Part shown: positions 1 to 6,459 of the stretch, piece after piece
How positions within the stretch are numbered: the stretch's first letter is position 1
How the letters are laid out: every line of letters begins with the position of its first letter
Source of the DNA: Anaerolineae bacterium CG2_30_58_95
GTDB taxonomy: Bacteria; Chloroflexota; Anaerolineae; Anaerolineales; Villigracilaceae
Length of the DNA stretch: 10,338 nucleotides
Direction: 5' to 3'
Assembly (NCBI GenBank): GCA_001872165.1
Contig: MNXK01000156.1
Coordinates: forward strand, 1-10,338
Position numbers and translations under genes: made by a program
The notes under the pieces: model-generated
The model's input: the letters and a program-made list of their open reading frames with translations, nothing else
What the model was told of the DNA's origin: nothing
Database searches by the model: none

Positions 1-103
1 TTATTTGGCGGACATCTCCCGAAATAAAAACCACTCCCCCATGCGATTTGAGTTTCTTCCGCTGTGGATTTACTCGCAGGGACACATTTGGCGGAGGGTG
101 GTG

Positions 104-109
104 TACAAT
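104..109 (+). promoter_or_regulatory. Candidate -10 box upstream of the creatininase-family gene
   Basis: TACAAT lies 41 nt before the chosen start codon and matches the sigma-70 -10 consensus at 5 of 6 positions. I see no convincing -35 hexamer 16-18 nt upstream, so this is a weak call. The rest of positions 1-150 shows no gene I can support; the reading frames there are short and unrecognisable. Confidence 0.35.
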
Positions 110-150
110 CGAACCAGGTTACCAACCTCGAATCAGCGGAGCGCCGACCG

Positions 151-834
151 ATGCGTCTCGAAGAACTGAACTGGATGGACGTGGAAGAATATCTCAAGCA
201 CGAGGATCGGCTGATGCTGGTGCTTGGCGCGACCGAGCAGCACGGCTACCTGAGCCTGCTGGCGGATGTCAAGATCCCGCTCGCCCTGGCGGATGCCGCC
301 TCCCAGCAGACCGGCGTGCTGGTCGCGCCGCCGCTGAATTTTGGCTGCTCGCCGTATTTCCTGAAATATCCCGGCACGTTCAGCCTGCGCGTCAGCACGC
401 TGATTGCCGCAGTCGAGGATCTCCTCCGCTCGGCGTATGGACACGGCTTCCGGCGCATCCTGTTGCTGAACGGACACGGCGGTAACAGCCCGGCGCGCGG
501 GCAACTTCACGAAATCATCAACAGCTTACCCGGACTCAGACTGGCCTGGTACGACTGGTGGACCGCCAACAGCGTGCTGGCGGTGGCGGAGAAGCACCAG
601 ATCAAACCCTCCCACGCCAACTGGCTGGAGGCTTTCCCGTTTAACATCGTCGGCGAGCTGCCGGACGAGGAGAAGGTTCCGCCGCGCGTGCCGGGGATTA
701 TGGACGCGGAAGAGGCCCGCAGGGTGTACGGCGACGGTTCGTTCGGCGGCAGGTACCAGGTCGAGGCAAGCGTTATGGAGGAGGTATTCGCCGCGGCTTT
801 GTTAGACATCCTGCAACTGCTGAAGTTTGAGTAG
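151..834 (+). CDS. Creatininase-family metal-dependent amidohydrolase
   Basis: A 227-residue protein of the creatininase family, cytosolic enzymes that use two metal ions to hydrolyse cyclic or linear amide bonds. Family members act on creatinine, formamidopyrimidines in deazaflavin or riboflavin biosynthesis, or the mycofactocin precursor peptide; the substrate here cannot be told. Visible motifs are GATEQHG near residues 26-32 (E29, H31), D39, the signature NGHGGN at 107-112, and HANWLE at 155-160, which matches the HAGExE motif (H155, E160). The usual second His after EQHG (EQHGPH) is replaced by EQHGYL. The length is normal to slightly short for the family. The frame is open from 64, but ATG 151 is preferred because GGAG at 138-141 sits 9 nt before it and family homology begins just after it. 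The neighbours, a toxin-antitoxin remnant and then rpoC, give no hint of pathway. No terminator is visible before the next gene. Confidence 0.85.
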   Translation: MRLEELNWMDVEEYLKHEDRLMLVLGATEQHGYLSLLADVKIPLALADAASQQTGVLVAPPLNFGCSPYFLKYPGTFSLRVSTLIAAVEDLLRSAYGHGFRRILLLNGHGGNSPARGQLHEIINSLPGLRLAWYDWWTANSVLAVAEKHQIKPSHANWLEAFPFNIVGELPDEEKVPPRVPGIMDAEEARRVYGDGSFGGRYQVEASVMEEVFAAALLDILQLLKFE

Positions 835-849
835 GCGTGCTTCTCGAGA

Positions 850-876
850 TTGAATCGCTGTGCTTTCAGGTATAAT
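850..876 (+). promoter_or_regulatory. Promoter of the DUF433/DUF5615 locus
   Basis: A perfect -10 TATAAT (871-876) and a -35-like TTGAAT (850-855) are separated by 15 bp, slightly short. An 8-bp palindrome, TCTCGAGA (842-849), abuts the -35 and might be an operator, but it is short enough to be chance. The predicted transcript starts near 883, giving a leader of under 20 nt that contains the GGAGG ribosome binding site (886-890). Confidence 0.6.
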
Positions 877-899
877 TATGATCTCGGAGGTCGAAATCC

Positions 900-1145
900 A
901 TGGATGAGTTTGACTTACTGCCTCGGATTACTATCAATCCCAAAGTTATGGTTGGCAAGCCTGTTATTGCCGGCTCTCGAATACCTGTCGAATTAATTGT
1001 CAAAATGCTGTCTCAGGGAGTTTTGGAACAGGAAATCCTGGATGAGTACCCCAAGTTGCAGTTGGAAGACATTCGCGCCGCCCTGGCCTACGCGGCCAGG
1101 GCATTAGCGCTCGAAGAAATCGAGCCGATGATCGTAACAGCCTAG
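900..1145 (+). CDS. DUF433 antitoxin-like protein
   Basis: An 81-residue protein of the DUF433 family (Pfam PF04255), small winged-helix-like proteins usually encoded directly upstream of a PIN-like DUF5615 protein and taken to be the antitoxin. The family pattern is clear: an N-terminal RITINPKVMVGKPVIAGSRIPV segment (about residues 9-30; family consensus GGKPVIRGTRIPV), then an acidic EILDEYPKLQLEDIRAAL helix region (about 45-62) and a final AYAARAL helix. The length is normal for the family. ATG 900 is supported by GGAGG 9 nt upstream. Its stop lies 9 nt before the GTG start of the toxin remnant, typical of a coupled pair. Family members are thought to bind their own operator and neutralise the toxin. 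Because the partner is broken, this looks like an orphan antitoxin, kept for regulation, for neutralising a related toxin elsewhere, or merely not yet lost. The family call is confident; the functional status is inferred. Confidence 0.88.
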   Translation: MDEFDLLPRITINPKVMVGKPVIAGSRIPVELIVKMLSQGVLEQEILDEYPKLQLEDIRAALAYAARALALEEIEPMIVTA

Positions 1146-1154
1146 GAGTCATGG

Positions 1155-1588
1155 GTGCGGTTTATTGTAGACGAATCCTCCGGTAAGGCCGTAACCCGAT
1201 ACCTAAAAGGTGCGGGACATGATGTGCTTTACGTAGGCGATATCATACCCCAAGCCGATGACGCGGAGATGTCGAACTTGCCCTGGATGAAAATCGGACA
1301 TAGTAGCAAATTATGTGCTTGGCTAGTTTCCGCTCACGCCGGATTGCCAAATCCGGCGCAGTAGGCCTGGATTTGGCAATCCAGGCCGAGCAGAGGCAAG
1401 ATTTCGGGGAGTTGGTATTTCGGGGTGGGTTTGAGCATCATGGCGTTTTGTTGCTGCGTCTCCAAGATGAAAGGCCAAATCACCGGGCACAAGTTGTCGC
1501 TTCTGTGTTGAAGGAACATGCCGAACGCCTAGTGGGTAATTTTGCGGTTGCGACGGAAAAAAGCTTTCGTATTCGCGCGAAACCATAA
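1155..1588 (+). pseudogene. Disrupted DUF5615 PIN-like toxin gene
   Basis: Two halves of one DUF5615 protein (PIN-like fold, presumed ribonuclease toxin) are recognisable in different frames. The N-terminal half starts at GTG 1155, with a GGAG 6 nt upstream overlapping the antitoxin stop. It reads RFIVDESSGKAVTRYLKGAG, then HDVLYVGDIIPQADDAEM, and runs to about 1285, carrying the first conserved Asp (VDE). This frame ends at TAG 1362-1364. The C-terminal half, from about 1397 to TAA 1586-1588, reads QDFGELVFRGGFEHHG, then a LLRLQDERP segment and KEHAERLVGNFAV, matching the usual family C-terminus. Between them the expected ILVTND-like strand with a catalytic Asp is missing. It is replaced by about 100 bp holding two perfect hairpins. 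Homology in a third frame (GAT GAA AAT CGG at about 1286-1297, typical D/REN/GR) also suggests a small indel near 1280. The C-terminal frame has no ribosome binding site. Full activity is very unlikely; an N-terminal fragment of 69 residues could still be made. Confidence 0.82.
1337..1387. repeat. Tandem hairpin element within the broken toxin gene
   Basis: Two perfect hairpins lie side by side. The first pairs CGCCGGATT (1337-1345) with AATCCGGCG (1350-1358) around loop GCCA. The second pairs GGCCTGGATT (1364-1373) with AATCCAGGCC (1378-1387) around loop TGGC. The two loops are complementary, so GGATTGCCAAATCC (1341-1354) is also the exact reverse complement of GGATTTGGCAATCC (1369-1382). 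The element can therefore fold as two small hairpins or one larger one. It looks like a REP- or MITE-like dispersed repeat inserted into the toxin gene. No transposase gene and no clear target duplication are visible. Confidence 0.75.
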
Positions 1589-1678
1589 GCGGAATCCTTT
1601 CTGGTTTGCCGAAGGGGGCATTCTAACTTTGGCAGAATGGGACTTTACTACTTTAGGCTAACAGGGCAAATATTTCCC

Positions 1679-1708
1679 TTGACGGAATCCTGACCAAACA
1701 GGTATAAT
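1679..1708 (+). promoter_or_regulatory. Strong sigma-70-type promoter of rpoC
   Basis: A -35 TTGACG (1679-1684) and a perfect -10 TATAAT (1703-1708) are separated by 18 bp. The predicted start of transcription is near 1715. It is the first good promoter upstream of rpoC, so rpoC appears to be transcribed on its own. Between the toxin remnant (ending 1588) and this promoter I see only a weak 6-bp hairpin (CATTCT 1619-1624 with AGAATG 1634-1639). Confidence 0.75.
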
Positions 1709-1714
1709 TCGCAC

Positions 1715-1984
1715 CGTTGATTGATAATCAGAATCTGCGAAATAAGGCGAGCGCTTGAGACAAAAAGTCTCATGCGCTTGCTTTTGCTTGCCGAGTGCGC
1801 GGGAAAAAGTAGGGCGCGTTGGAGCGGAGCATTCGTTGCCGTCTCGCACCGGCGTCCACAGGATCGCTTCGCTGATGCCGCCGGTGTTCGCGGCACGAAC
1901 GGTGTCACAGGGATTGGCGGTCGTTCGCAGTGCTTACTGGTACCTGCACAAGTGCAGGCATTCGGAAGATGAGGAGACGATATA
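1715..1984 (+). promoter_or_regulatory. Long structured 5' leader of rpoC
   Basis: About 270 nt separate the predicted transcription start from the rpoC GTG. Small frames across this stretch encode nothing I recognise. Three hairpins stand out. The largest is at 1746-1782. A second pairs GTTCG (1886-1890) with CGAAC (1896-1900). A third pairs CCTGCAC (1943-1949) with GTGCAGG (1952-1958), just upstream of the ribosome binding site GAGGAG (1971-1976). The length and structure suggest an attenuated or translationally controlled leader, but I recognise no known riboswitch or ribosomal-protein leader. Function is inference. Confidence 0.45.
1746..1785 (+). terminator. Possible attenuator hairpin in the rpoC leader
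   Basis: A 16-bp stem pairs 1746-1761 with 1767-1782 around the loop AAAAA. It has one T-T mismatch and two G-T wobbles; the inner core is GAGAC/GTCTC and the outer core AGCGC/GCGCT. It is followed by a short run TTTT (1782-1785), shorter than in a strong intrinsic terminator. It lies about 30-70 nt after the predicted transcription start, where an attenuator would be expected. Confidence 0.4.
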
Positions 1985-4900
1985 GTGGAAACTAAGGGGC
2001 TTACTTCGCTTCGTATCAGCCTGGCTTCGCCGGAAACCATACGCAGTTGGTCGTATGGTGAAGTACTTAAACCAGAAACCATCAACTATCGTCGCCTGCG
2101 GCCTGAGAAGGACGGCCTTTTCTGTGAGGCCATTTTCGGCCCGACGCGCGACTGGCAGTGTTACTGCGGCAAATACAAGAATCCCCGTTACAAGGGCATC
2201 ACCTGCGACAAATGCGGCGTGGAAGTGACCCGCTCGGCCGTCCGGCGCGAGCGTATGGGACACATCCAACTGGCTACGCCCATTGCCCACATCTGGTACA
2301 CGCGGCGCATCCCCTCGTACCTGGGCCAGCTGCTCGACATCTCGCGCCGCAACCTGGACCGGGTGCTGTATTTCGCCCAGTACATCGTCTCCTACGTGGA
2401 CGAGGAGGCCCGCCAGAAGGCCCTCAAACGCCTGGAAGACGAGATTTCTGTTTCGGAACGCGAACAGGCAGCCGAGATCAACGCCAAGATCGCCGAGATC
2501 AAAACCTCGCGTGACCATAAGCTCAGCGAACACTCGCAGCGTAAGCACGAGCTGGAACGGCATTATGACGAGTTGATCGCGACCCGGCTGGAACCCATCA
2601 TTCAGGAAGGTCAGCGCCTCGAAGGCTTGCTCCAGGAGAGCATGGGCAAGCCTCTGAAGGAAACCATTGTTTTCGGCAAGTCAGAGATGGTCATCGCCGA
2701 GGCCGGCAAGACGGCCACCGCCTCACACCTCAAGAAGGTGCAGAAAAGTGTCCAGGAACAACTGGAAGGCCTGGAGAACGAGCTGAAAGACCAGAAGCAG
2801 CGCGAGCTTGAATCGGTCAAGATGGAAGCTGCCCAGGTCAAGGCCGAAGCGGAGGAGCAAATGAACGCCCTGCGCAACCAATTAGAGGACCAGGCCTCCG
2901 CTTTGCAAGACCAGAACGCCCACACGCGTGACGAATTGATGGAACTGCGCCCCTTCACCTTTCTGGGCGAGACCCGCTACCGCGAACTGAAATCTCGCTG
3001 GGGACAGGTCTTCCGCGCCGACATGGGCGCCGAGGCCTTTTATGAGATCCTGCACCGCCTCGACCTGGATAAGCTTTCCCAGGAACTGTGGCACGAAGTG
3101 CGCACCACCAAGTCCAAGCAGAAGCGCAAGAAAGCCACCACCCGGCTCAAGGTTGTGGAGGCGTTTCGCCGTTCGGGCAACCACCCGGAGTGGATGATCC
3201 TGACCGTTCTGCCGGTCATCCCCCCTGACCTGCGCCCGATGGTGCAGTTGGACGGCGGCCGTTTTGCCACCTCCGACCTGAACGACCTGTACCGGCGGGT
3301 CATCAACCGCAACAACCGTCTGAAGAGGCTGCTCGAACTCGGCGCGCCGGATGTCATCGTGCGCAACGAGAAGCGCATGCTCCAGGAGGCGGTCGACTCG
3401 CTGATTGATAACTCGCAGCGCGGCAAGGCGCTCTCGCGGCGTGGCCGGCGCGAGCTGCGCTCCTTGAGCGATATGCTCAAGGGCAAGAAAGGCCGCTTCC
3501 GACGCAACCTGCTCGGCAAGCGCGTAGATTACTCTGGCCGCTCGGTCATCGTGGTCGGCCCGCAACTGAAACTATATCAATGCGGCCTGCCCAAGAGCAT
3601 GGCGCTGGAGCTGTTCCGCCCGTTCGTCATTGCCCGGCTGGTATCGCACAATTACGCCGCCAATGTCAAGGGCGCGCGGCGCTTTATCGAGCGCAACCGG
3701 CCCGAGGTCTGGGAAGTGCTCGAAGAGGTCATCAAGGAGCGGCCAGTGCTCTTGAACCGCGCTCCCACCCTGCACCGCCTGGGCATCCAGGCCTTCGAAC
3801 CGGTGCTGATCGAGGGTTCGGCCATCCAGCTTCACCCGCTGGTGACCACCGCCTTCAACGCCGACTTCGATGGCGACCAGATGGCCGTCCACGTGCCGCT
3901 TTCTGAGAAGGCCGTCCAGGAAGCCCGCCGATTGATGCTGGCTTCCAAGAACTTGCTCAAACCCGCGGACGGCGAACCCATTATCGGCCCCTCGAAAGAC
4001 ATGGTGTTGGGCGTCTATTACCTGACCATGGATCACCACCAGCCACACCAGGGGGACGGGCGCGCCTTCGCAGATATTGACGAGGTTGATCTGGCCTACC
4101 AACTGGGACAGGTGGACATTCACACAAAGATCAAGCTGCGGGTCAAGACCTGGTACAGCGACGACGGCACGCGCCTGACCGAGCTGGAAACCCGCATGAT
4201 TGATACGACGGTCGGCCGCGTGCTCTTCAACCGCGTCCTTCCTGAAGAAGTCCAATTTGTCAACGAGAAATTGGAGAAAGGCGGCGTGAAGGACCTGATC
4301 GCGGAGGTCTACGAACTCTGCGGCCAGGAGGTGACCACCAACGTCGCCGATGAGATCAAGCGCATCGGCTTTGAGTACGCTATGCGCTCCGGCACCACCC
4401 TCTCGGTAGCCGACATCACCATCCCGCCAGAAAAACAGGATATCATCGCCAATGCCTTGCAGGAAGTGGAATTGGTGCAACGCGACTTCCGCCGCGGCCT
4501 GCTGACCGAGCAGGAGCAGAATGAGCACGTTATCCAGATCTGGCAGCAAACGACTGCTGACGTGGCCAAAGCCGTCAGGAACCATCTGGATCCGGATGGC
4601 AACCTGGCAACCATGGCCAACTCCGGCGCGACCAAAGGCGGCTATGGCCCCATCTCGCAACTGGCCGGTATGCGCGGCCTGATGGCTGACCCTTCCGGGC
4701 GCATCATCCCGTTCCCGATCCGCTCGAATTTCCGCGAGGGCCTGACCGCTCTCGAATACTTCATGTCAACCCACGGCGCTCGCAAGGGCCTGGCCGATAC
4801 CGCCCTGCGCACCGCGGATGCCGGTTACCTGACCCGCCGTCTGGTGGACATCGCCCAGGATGTTATTATCAACGAGTACGATTGCGCCACGAAAGAGGGC

Positions 4901-6229
4901 ATCTGGATCCGCAAGAAGGATGACATCGCCGGGCAATCCATGTTCGACCGTTTGTATGGACGGCTGGCAGCCGAACGCATCCTCGACCCGAAGACTGGCG
5001 AGGTGCTGGCCGAACCAGATGATATGATTGACCACGAACTGGCCCGCAAGGTCGCCAACCTGGGCATCCAGGAGGTTAAAGTGCGCTCGCCGCTGACCTG
5101 TGAGCTGACCCACGGCATCTGCGCCAAGTGTTACGGAATTGACCTGGGGCGCGGTTCGATGGTCGAACTCGGCTCGGCGGTCGGCATCGTGGCCGCCCAG
5201 TCCATCGGTGAGCCTGGCACGCAACTGACCCTGCGCACGTTCCACACCGGCGGCGTGGCCGCTGGCGGCGACATCACCACCGGTCTACCCCGCGTGGAGG
5301 AGCTTTTCGAGGCGCGCAAGCAGCCGAAAGGCGAGGCGGTCGTCTCCGAGATCAAGGGCGTGGTGCGCCTCATCCAGTCAGATAAATATACCGACTTGCG
5401 CCTCATCCGGGTGGAACAAAGTGAGATGATCCACGACGAGTACGATGCTCCCGAAGAGTGGACCATCACCGCCAAGGAAGAGGACGAGGTCAAAGCCGGC
5501 GATGTGCTGGCAACCCTCGGCGAGGCGACCGTGACCGCCGCGCACAACGGGCGCGTCCGCATCGAGGCGCGCAAGATCATCGTCTCGTACGAGCAGCGCG
5601 AGGAAACCGAATACGAGATCCCGACCACATCCCGCCTGTTGGTAAAGGAAGGTGACCACGTCGAGGCCGGCCAGCCGCTGACGGAAGGCTCGCTCAACCC
5701 CCACCGCATCCTGCGCATCCAGGGACGCGAGGCCTGCCAGATGTACCTGCTGACCGAGATCCAGAAGGTGTACCGCAGCCAGGGCCAGAACATCCACGAT
5801 AAACACTTCGAGGTCATCATCCGCAAGATGATGGCGAAAGTGCAGGTGACCCGCCCCGGCGAGACCAGGTACCTGCCCGGCGACCCCGTGGACCGGTTGG
5901 AGATCAAGAAGATCAATGAGCAAATGCTCGGCGAGAGCAAAACGCCAGCGCGCTTCGGGGAGATCCTGCTGGGCGTGACCAAAGCCTCGCTCAGCACCGA
6001 TTCGTTCCTCTCGGCCTCCTCGTTCCAGCACACCATCAAGGTGCTGGCGGGCGCAGCCATCGGGTCGAGCACCGATCCGCTCTTCGGCTTGAAGGAGAAC
6101 GTCATCATCGGCAAGCTGATCCCGGCCGGGACGGGCTTCGTCCACGGGCGATTCATCACCCCGGAGAAAGCCACCGAAGCCGGGGCCTCCCAATGGACGG
6201 ACATCCCAGACGGAGCGTCAACGGATTAG
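1985..6229 (+). CDS. rpoC: DNA-directed RNA polymerase subunit beta'
   Basis: This 1414-residue protein is the beta' subunit, which forms the catalytic clamp half of RNA polymerase. In order: the N-terminal zinc ribbon (C59, C61, C74, C77); a long helical insertion (about 140-320); the lid/rudder and DNA-binding region; the active-site motif NADFDGD at 625-631, whose D627, D629 and D631 hold the catalytic magnesium; the bridge helix around [18 protein letters not shown] (about 931-948); the second zinc site (C967, C1039, C1046, C1049); and the trigger loop around [19 protein letters not shown] (about 1072-1090). The E. coli-type SI3 insertion in the trigger loop is absent. From C77 to D627 is 550 residues against 372 for the same points in E. 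coli (C88 to D460), so the insertion adds about 178 residues. It is rich in Glu, Lys, Gln and Ala with heptad-like spacing on both sides of a central break, suggesting an antiparallel coiled coil. GTG 1985 is chosen because GAGGAG lies 8 nt upstream. rpoB is not adjacent. The gene ends at a strong terminator. Confidence 0.98.
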   Translation: METKGLTSLRISLASPETIRSWSYGEVLKPETINYRRLRPEKDGLFCEAIFGPTRDWQCYCGKYKNPRYKGITCDKCGVEVTRSAVRRERMGHIQLATPIAHIWYTRRIPSYLGQLLDISRRNLDRVLYFAQYIVSYVDEEARQKALKRLEDEISVSEREQAAEINAKIAEIKTSRDHKLSEHSQRKHELERHYDELIATRLEPIIQEGQRLEGLLQESMGKPLKETIVFGKSEMVIAEAGKTATASHLKKVQKSVQEQLEGLENELKDQKQRELESVKMEAAQVKAEAEEQMNALRNQLEDQASALQDQNAHTRDELMELRPFTFLGETRYRELKSRWGQVFRADMGAEAFYEILHRLDLDKLSQELWHEVRTTKSKQKRKKATTRLKVVEAFRRSGNHPEWMILTVLPVIPPDLRPMVQLDGGRFATSDLNDLYRRVINRNNRLKRLLELGAPDVIVRNEKRMLQEAVDSLIDNSQRGKALSRRGRRELRSLSDMLKGKKGRFRRNLLGKRVDYSGRSVIVVGPQLKLYQCGLPKSMALELFRPFVIARLVSHNYAANVKGARRFIERNRPEVWEVLEEVIKERPVLLNRAPTLHRLGIQAFEPVLIEGSAIQLHPLVTTAFNADFDGDQMAVHVPLSEKAVQEARRLMLASKNLLKPADGEPIIGPSKDMVLGVYYLTMDHHQPHQGDGRAFADIDEVDLAYQLGQVDIHTKIKLRVKTWYSDDGTRLTELETRMIDTTVGRVLFNRVLPEEVQFVNEKLEKGGVKDLIAEVYELCGQEVTTNVADEIKRIGFEYAMRSGTTLSVADITIPPEKQDIIANALQEVELVQRDFRRGLLTEQEQNEHVIQIWQQTTADVAKAVRNHLDPDGNLATMANSGATKGGYGPISQLAGMRGLMADPSGRIIPFPIRSNFREGLTALEYFMSTHGARKGLADTALRTADAGYLTRRLVDIAQDVIINEYDCATKEGIWIRKKDDIAGQSMFDRLYGRLAAERILDPKTGEVLAEPDDMIDHELARKVANLGIQEVKVRSPLTCELTHGICAKCYGIDLGRGSMVELGSAVGIVAAQSIGEPGTQLTLRTFHTGGVAAGGDITTGLPRVEELFEARKQPKGEAVVSEIKGVVRLIQSDKYTDLRLIRVEQSEMIHDEYDAPEEWTITAKEEDEVKAGDVLATLGEATVTAAHNGRVRIEARKIIVSYEQREETEYEIPTTSRLLVKEGDHVEAGQPLTEGSLNPHRILRIQGREACQMYLLTEIQKVYRSQGQNIHDKHFEVIIRKMMAKVQVTRPGETRYLPGDPVDRLEIKKINEQMLGESKTPARFGEILLGVTKASLSTDSFLSASSFQHTIKVLAGAAIGSSTDPLFGLKENVIIGKLIPAGTGFVHGRFITPEKATEAGASQWTDIPDGASTD

Positions 6230-6269
6230 GGTTCTGAAGGGGTTGTTCAAAAAGCCGATAAGAAAATTC

Positions 6270-6304
6270 ACAAAGGCCACCAGATTTGGTGGTCTTTGTT
6301 GTTT
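6270..6304 (+). terminator. Intrinsic terminator of rpoC
   Basis: A 13-bp stem, ACAAAGGCCACCA (6270-6282) with TGGTGGTCTTTGT (6287-6299), closes a GATT loop with only one G-T wobble. It is followed by the T-rich TGTTT. It begins about 40 nt after the rpoC stop and should end that transcript. Confidence 0.85.
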
Positions 6305-6318
6305 ATAGTATGCCAGAG

Positions 6319-6345
6319 GTAGCGGCGAGATAGATCTCGCCCTAC
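6319..6345. repeat. Intergenic palindromic hairpin
   Basis: GTAG-C-GGCGAGAT (6319-6331) pairs with ATCTCGCC-CTAC (6334-6345), giving 12 bp with one bulged C (6323) and a 2-nt AG loop. There is no T run, so it is not an obvious terminator and the rpoC terminator already lies just upstream. It resembles the short palindromic repeats often scattered between genes in Chloroflexota-like genomes. That resemblance is from memory and unverified. Confidence 0.5.
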
Positions 6346-6368
6346 TTTCTAAATAGACAAACAGGGAT

Positions 6369-6396
6369 TGCTTTAGATCAGAAGACATTGTATTAT
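6369..6396 (+). promoter_or_regulatory. Candidate promoter of the SH3b lipoprotein gene
   Basis: A -35-like TTGCTT (6369-6374) and a -10 TATTAT (6391-6396) are 16 bp apart. A second overlapping TATTAT begins at 6394. The predicted start falls inside the palindrome at 6397-6420. Confidence 0.45.
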
Positions 6397-6420
6397 TATG
6401 GTAGCCTATGGGCTACCATA
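6397..6420. promoter_or_regulatory. Perfect palindrome at the lipoprotein gene promoter
   Basis: TATGGTAGCC (6397-6406) pairs perfectly with GGCTACCATA (6411-6420) around a TATG loop. It directly follows, and if the second -10 is used overlaps, the -10 box. It could be a repressor operator or a hairpin at the 5' end of the mRNA. No regulator is identified. Confidence 0.4.
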
Positions 6421-6446
6421 TGGTATCTAAATGTTCTGCGTCTTAT

Positions 6447-6453
6447 GAGGAGG
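6447..6453 (+). promoter_or_regulatory. Ribosome binding site deciding the lipoprotein start
   Basis: GAGGAGG, a near-perfect Shine-Dalgarno sequence, ends 6 nt before ATG 6460. The frame is open from 6388 and holds an upstream ATG at 6445, but that codon abuts this site and cannot use it. The signal peptide also begins at 6460. Confidence 0.8.
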
Positions 6454-6459
6454 TGTCTT

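Noticed and set aside
1..42. Short - strand frame ending in TAA at 3-1
   Set aside because: Only about 23 codons between stops, with no start context or recognisable family; too short to support.
64..150. Upstream extension of the creatininase-family frame
   Set aside because: It has no ribosome binding site or family homology, and it would begin upstream of the candidate -10 box; ATG 151 has a GGAG at good spacing.
883..892. CTCGGAGGTC also occurs in the right arm of the hairpin at 10118-10127
   Set aside because: The first copy is a ribosome binding site region without its own palindrome; a 10-bp match including an SD core is likely coincidence.
1721..1985. Two small + strand frames across the rpoC leader
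   Set aside because: Neither has a ribosome binding site or recognisable sequence; they overlap each other and the predicted leader hairpins.
3572..4660. Long - strand reading frame opposite rpoC
   Set aside because: Codon-shadow of a highly conserved GC-rich gene; no start signals and no family resemblance. The same applies to - strand frames elsewhere opposite rpoC and gyrA.
6388..6459. Longer N-terminus for the lipoprotein
   Set aside because: It would include the promoter palindrome and the ribosome binding site as coding sequence; the signal peptide begins properly at 6460.
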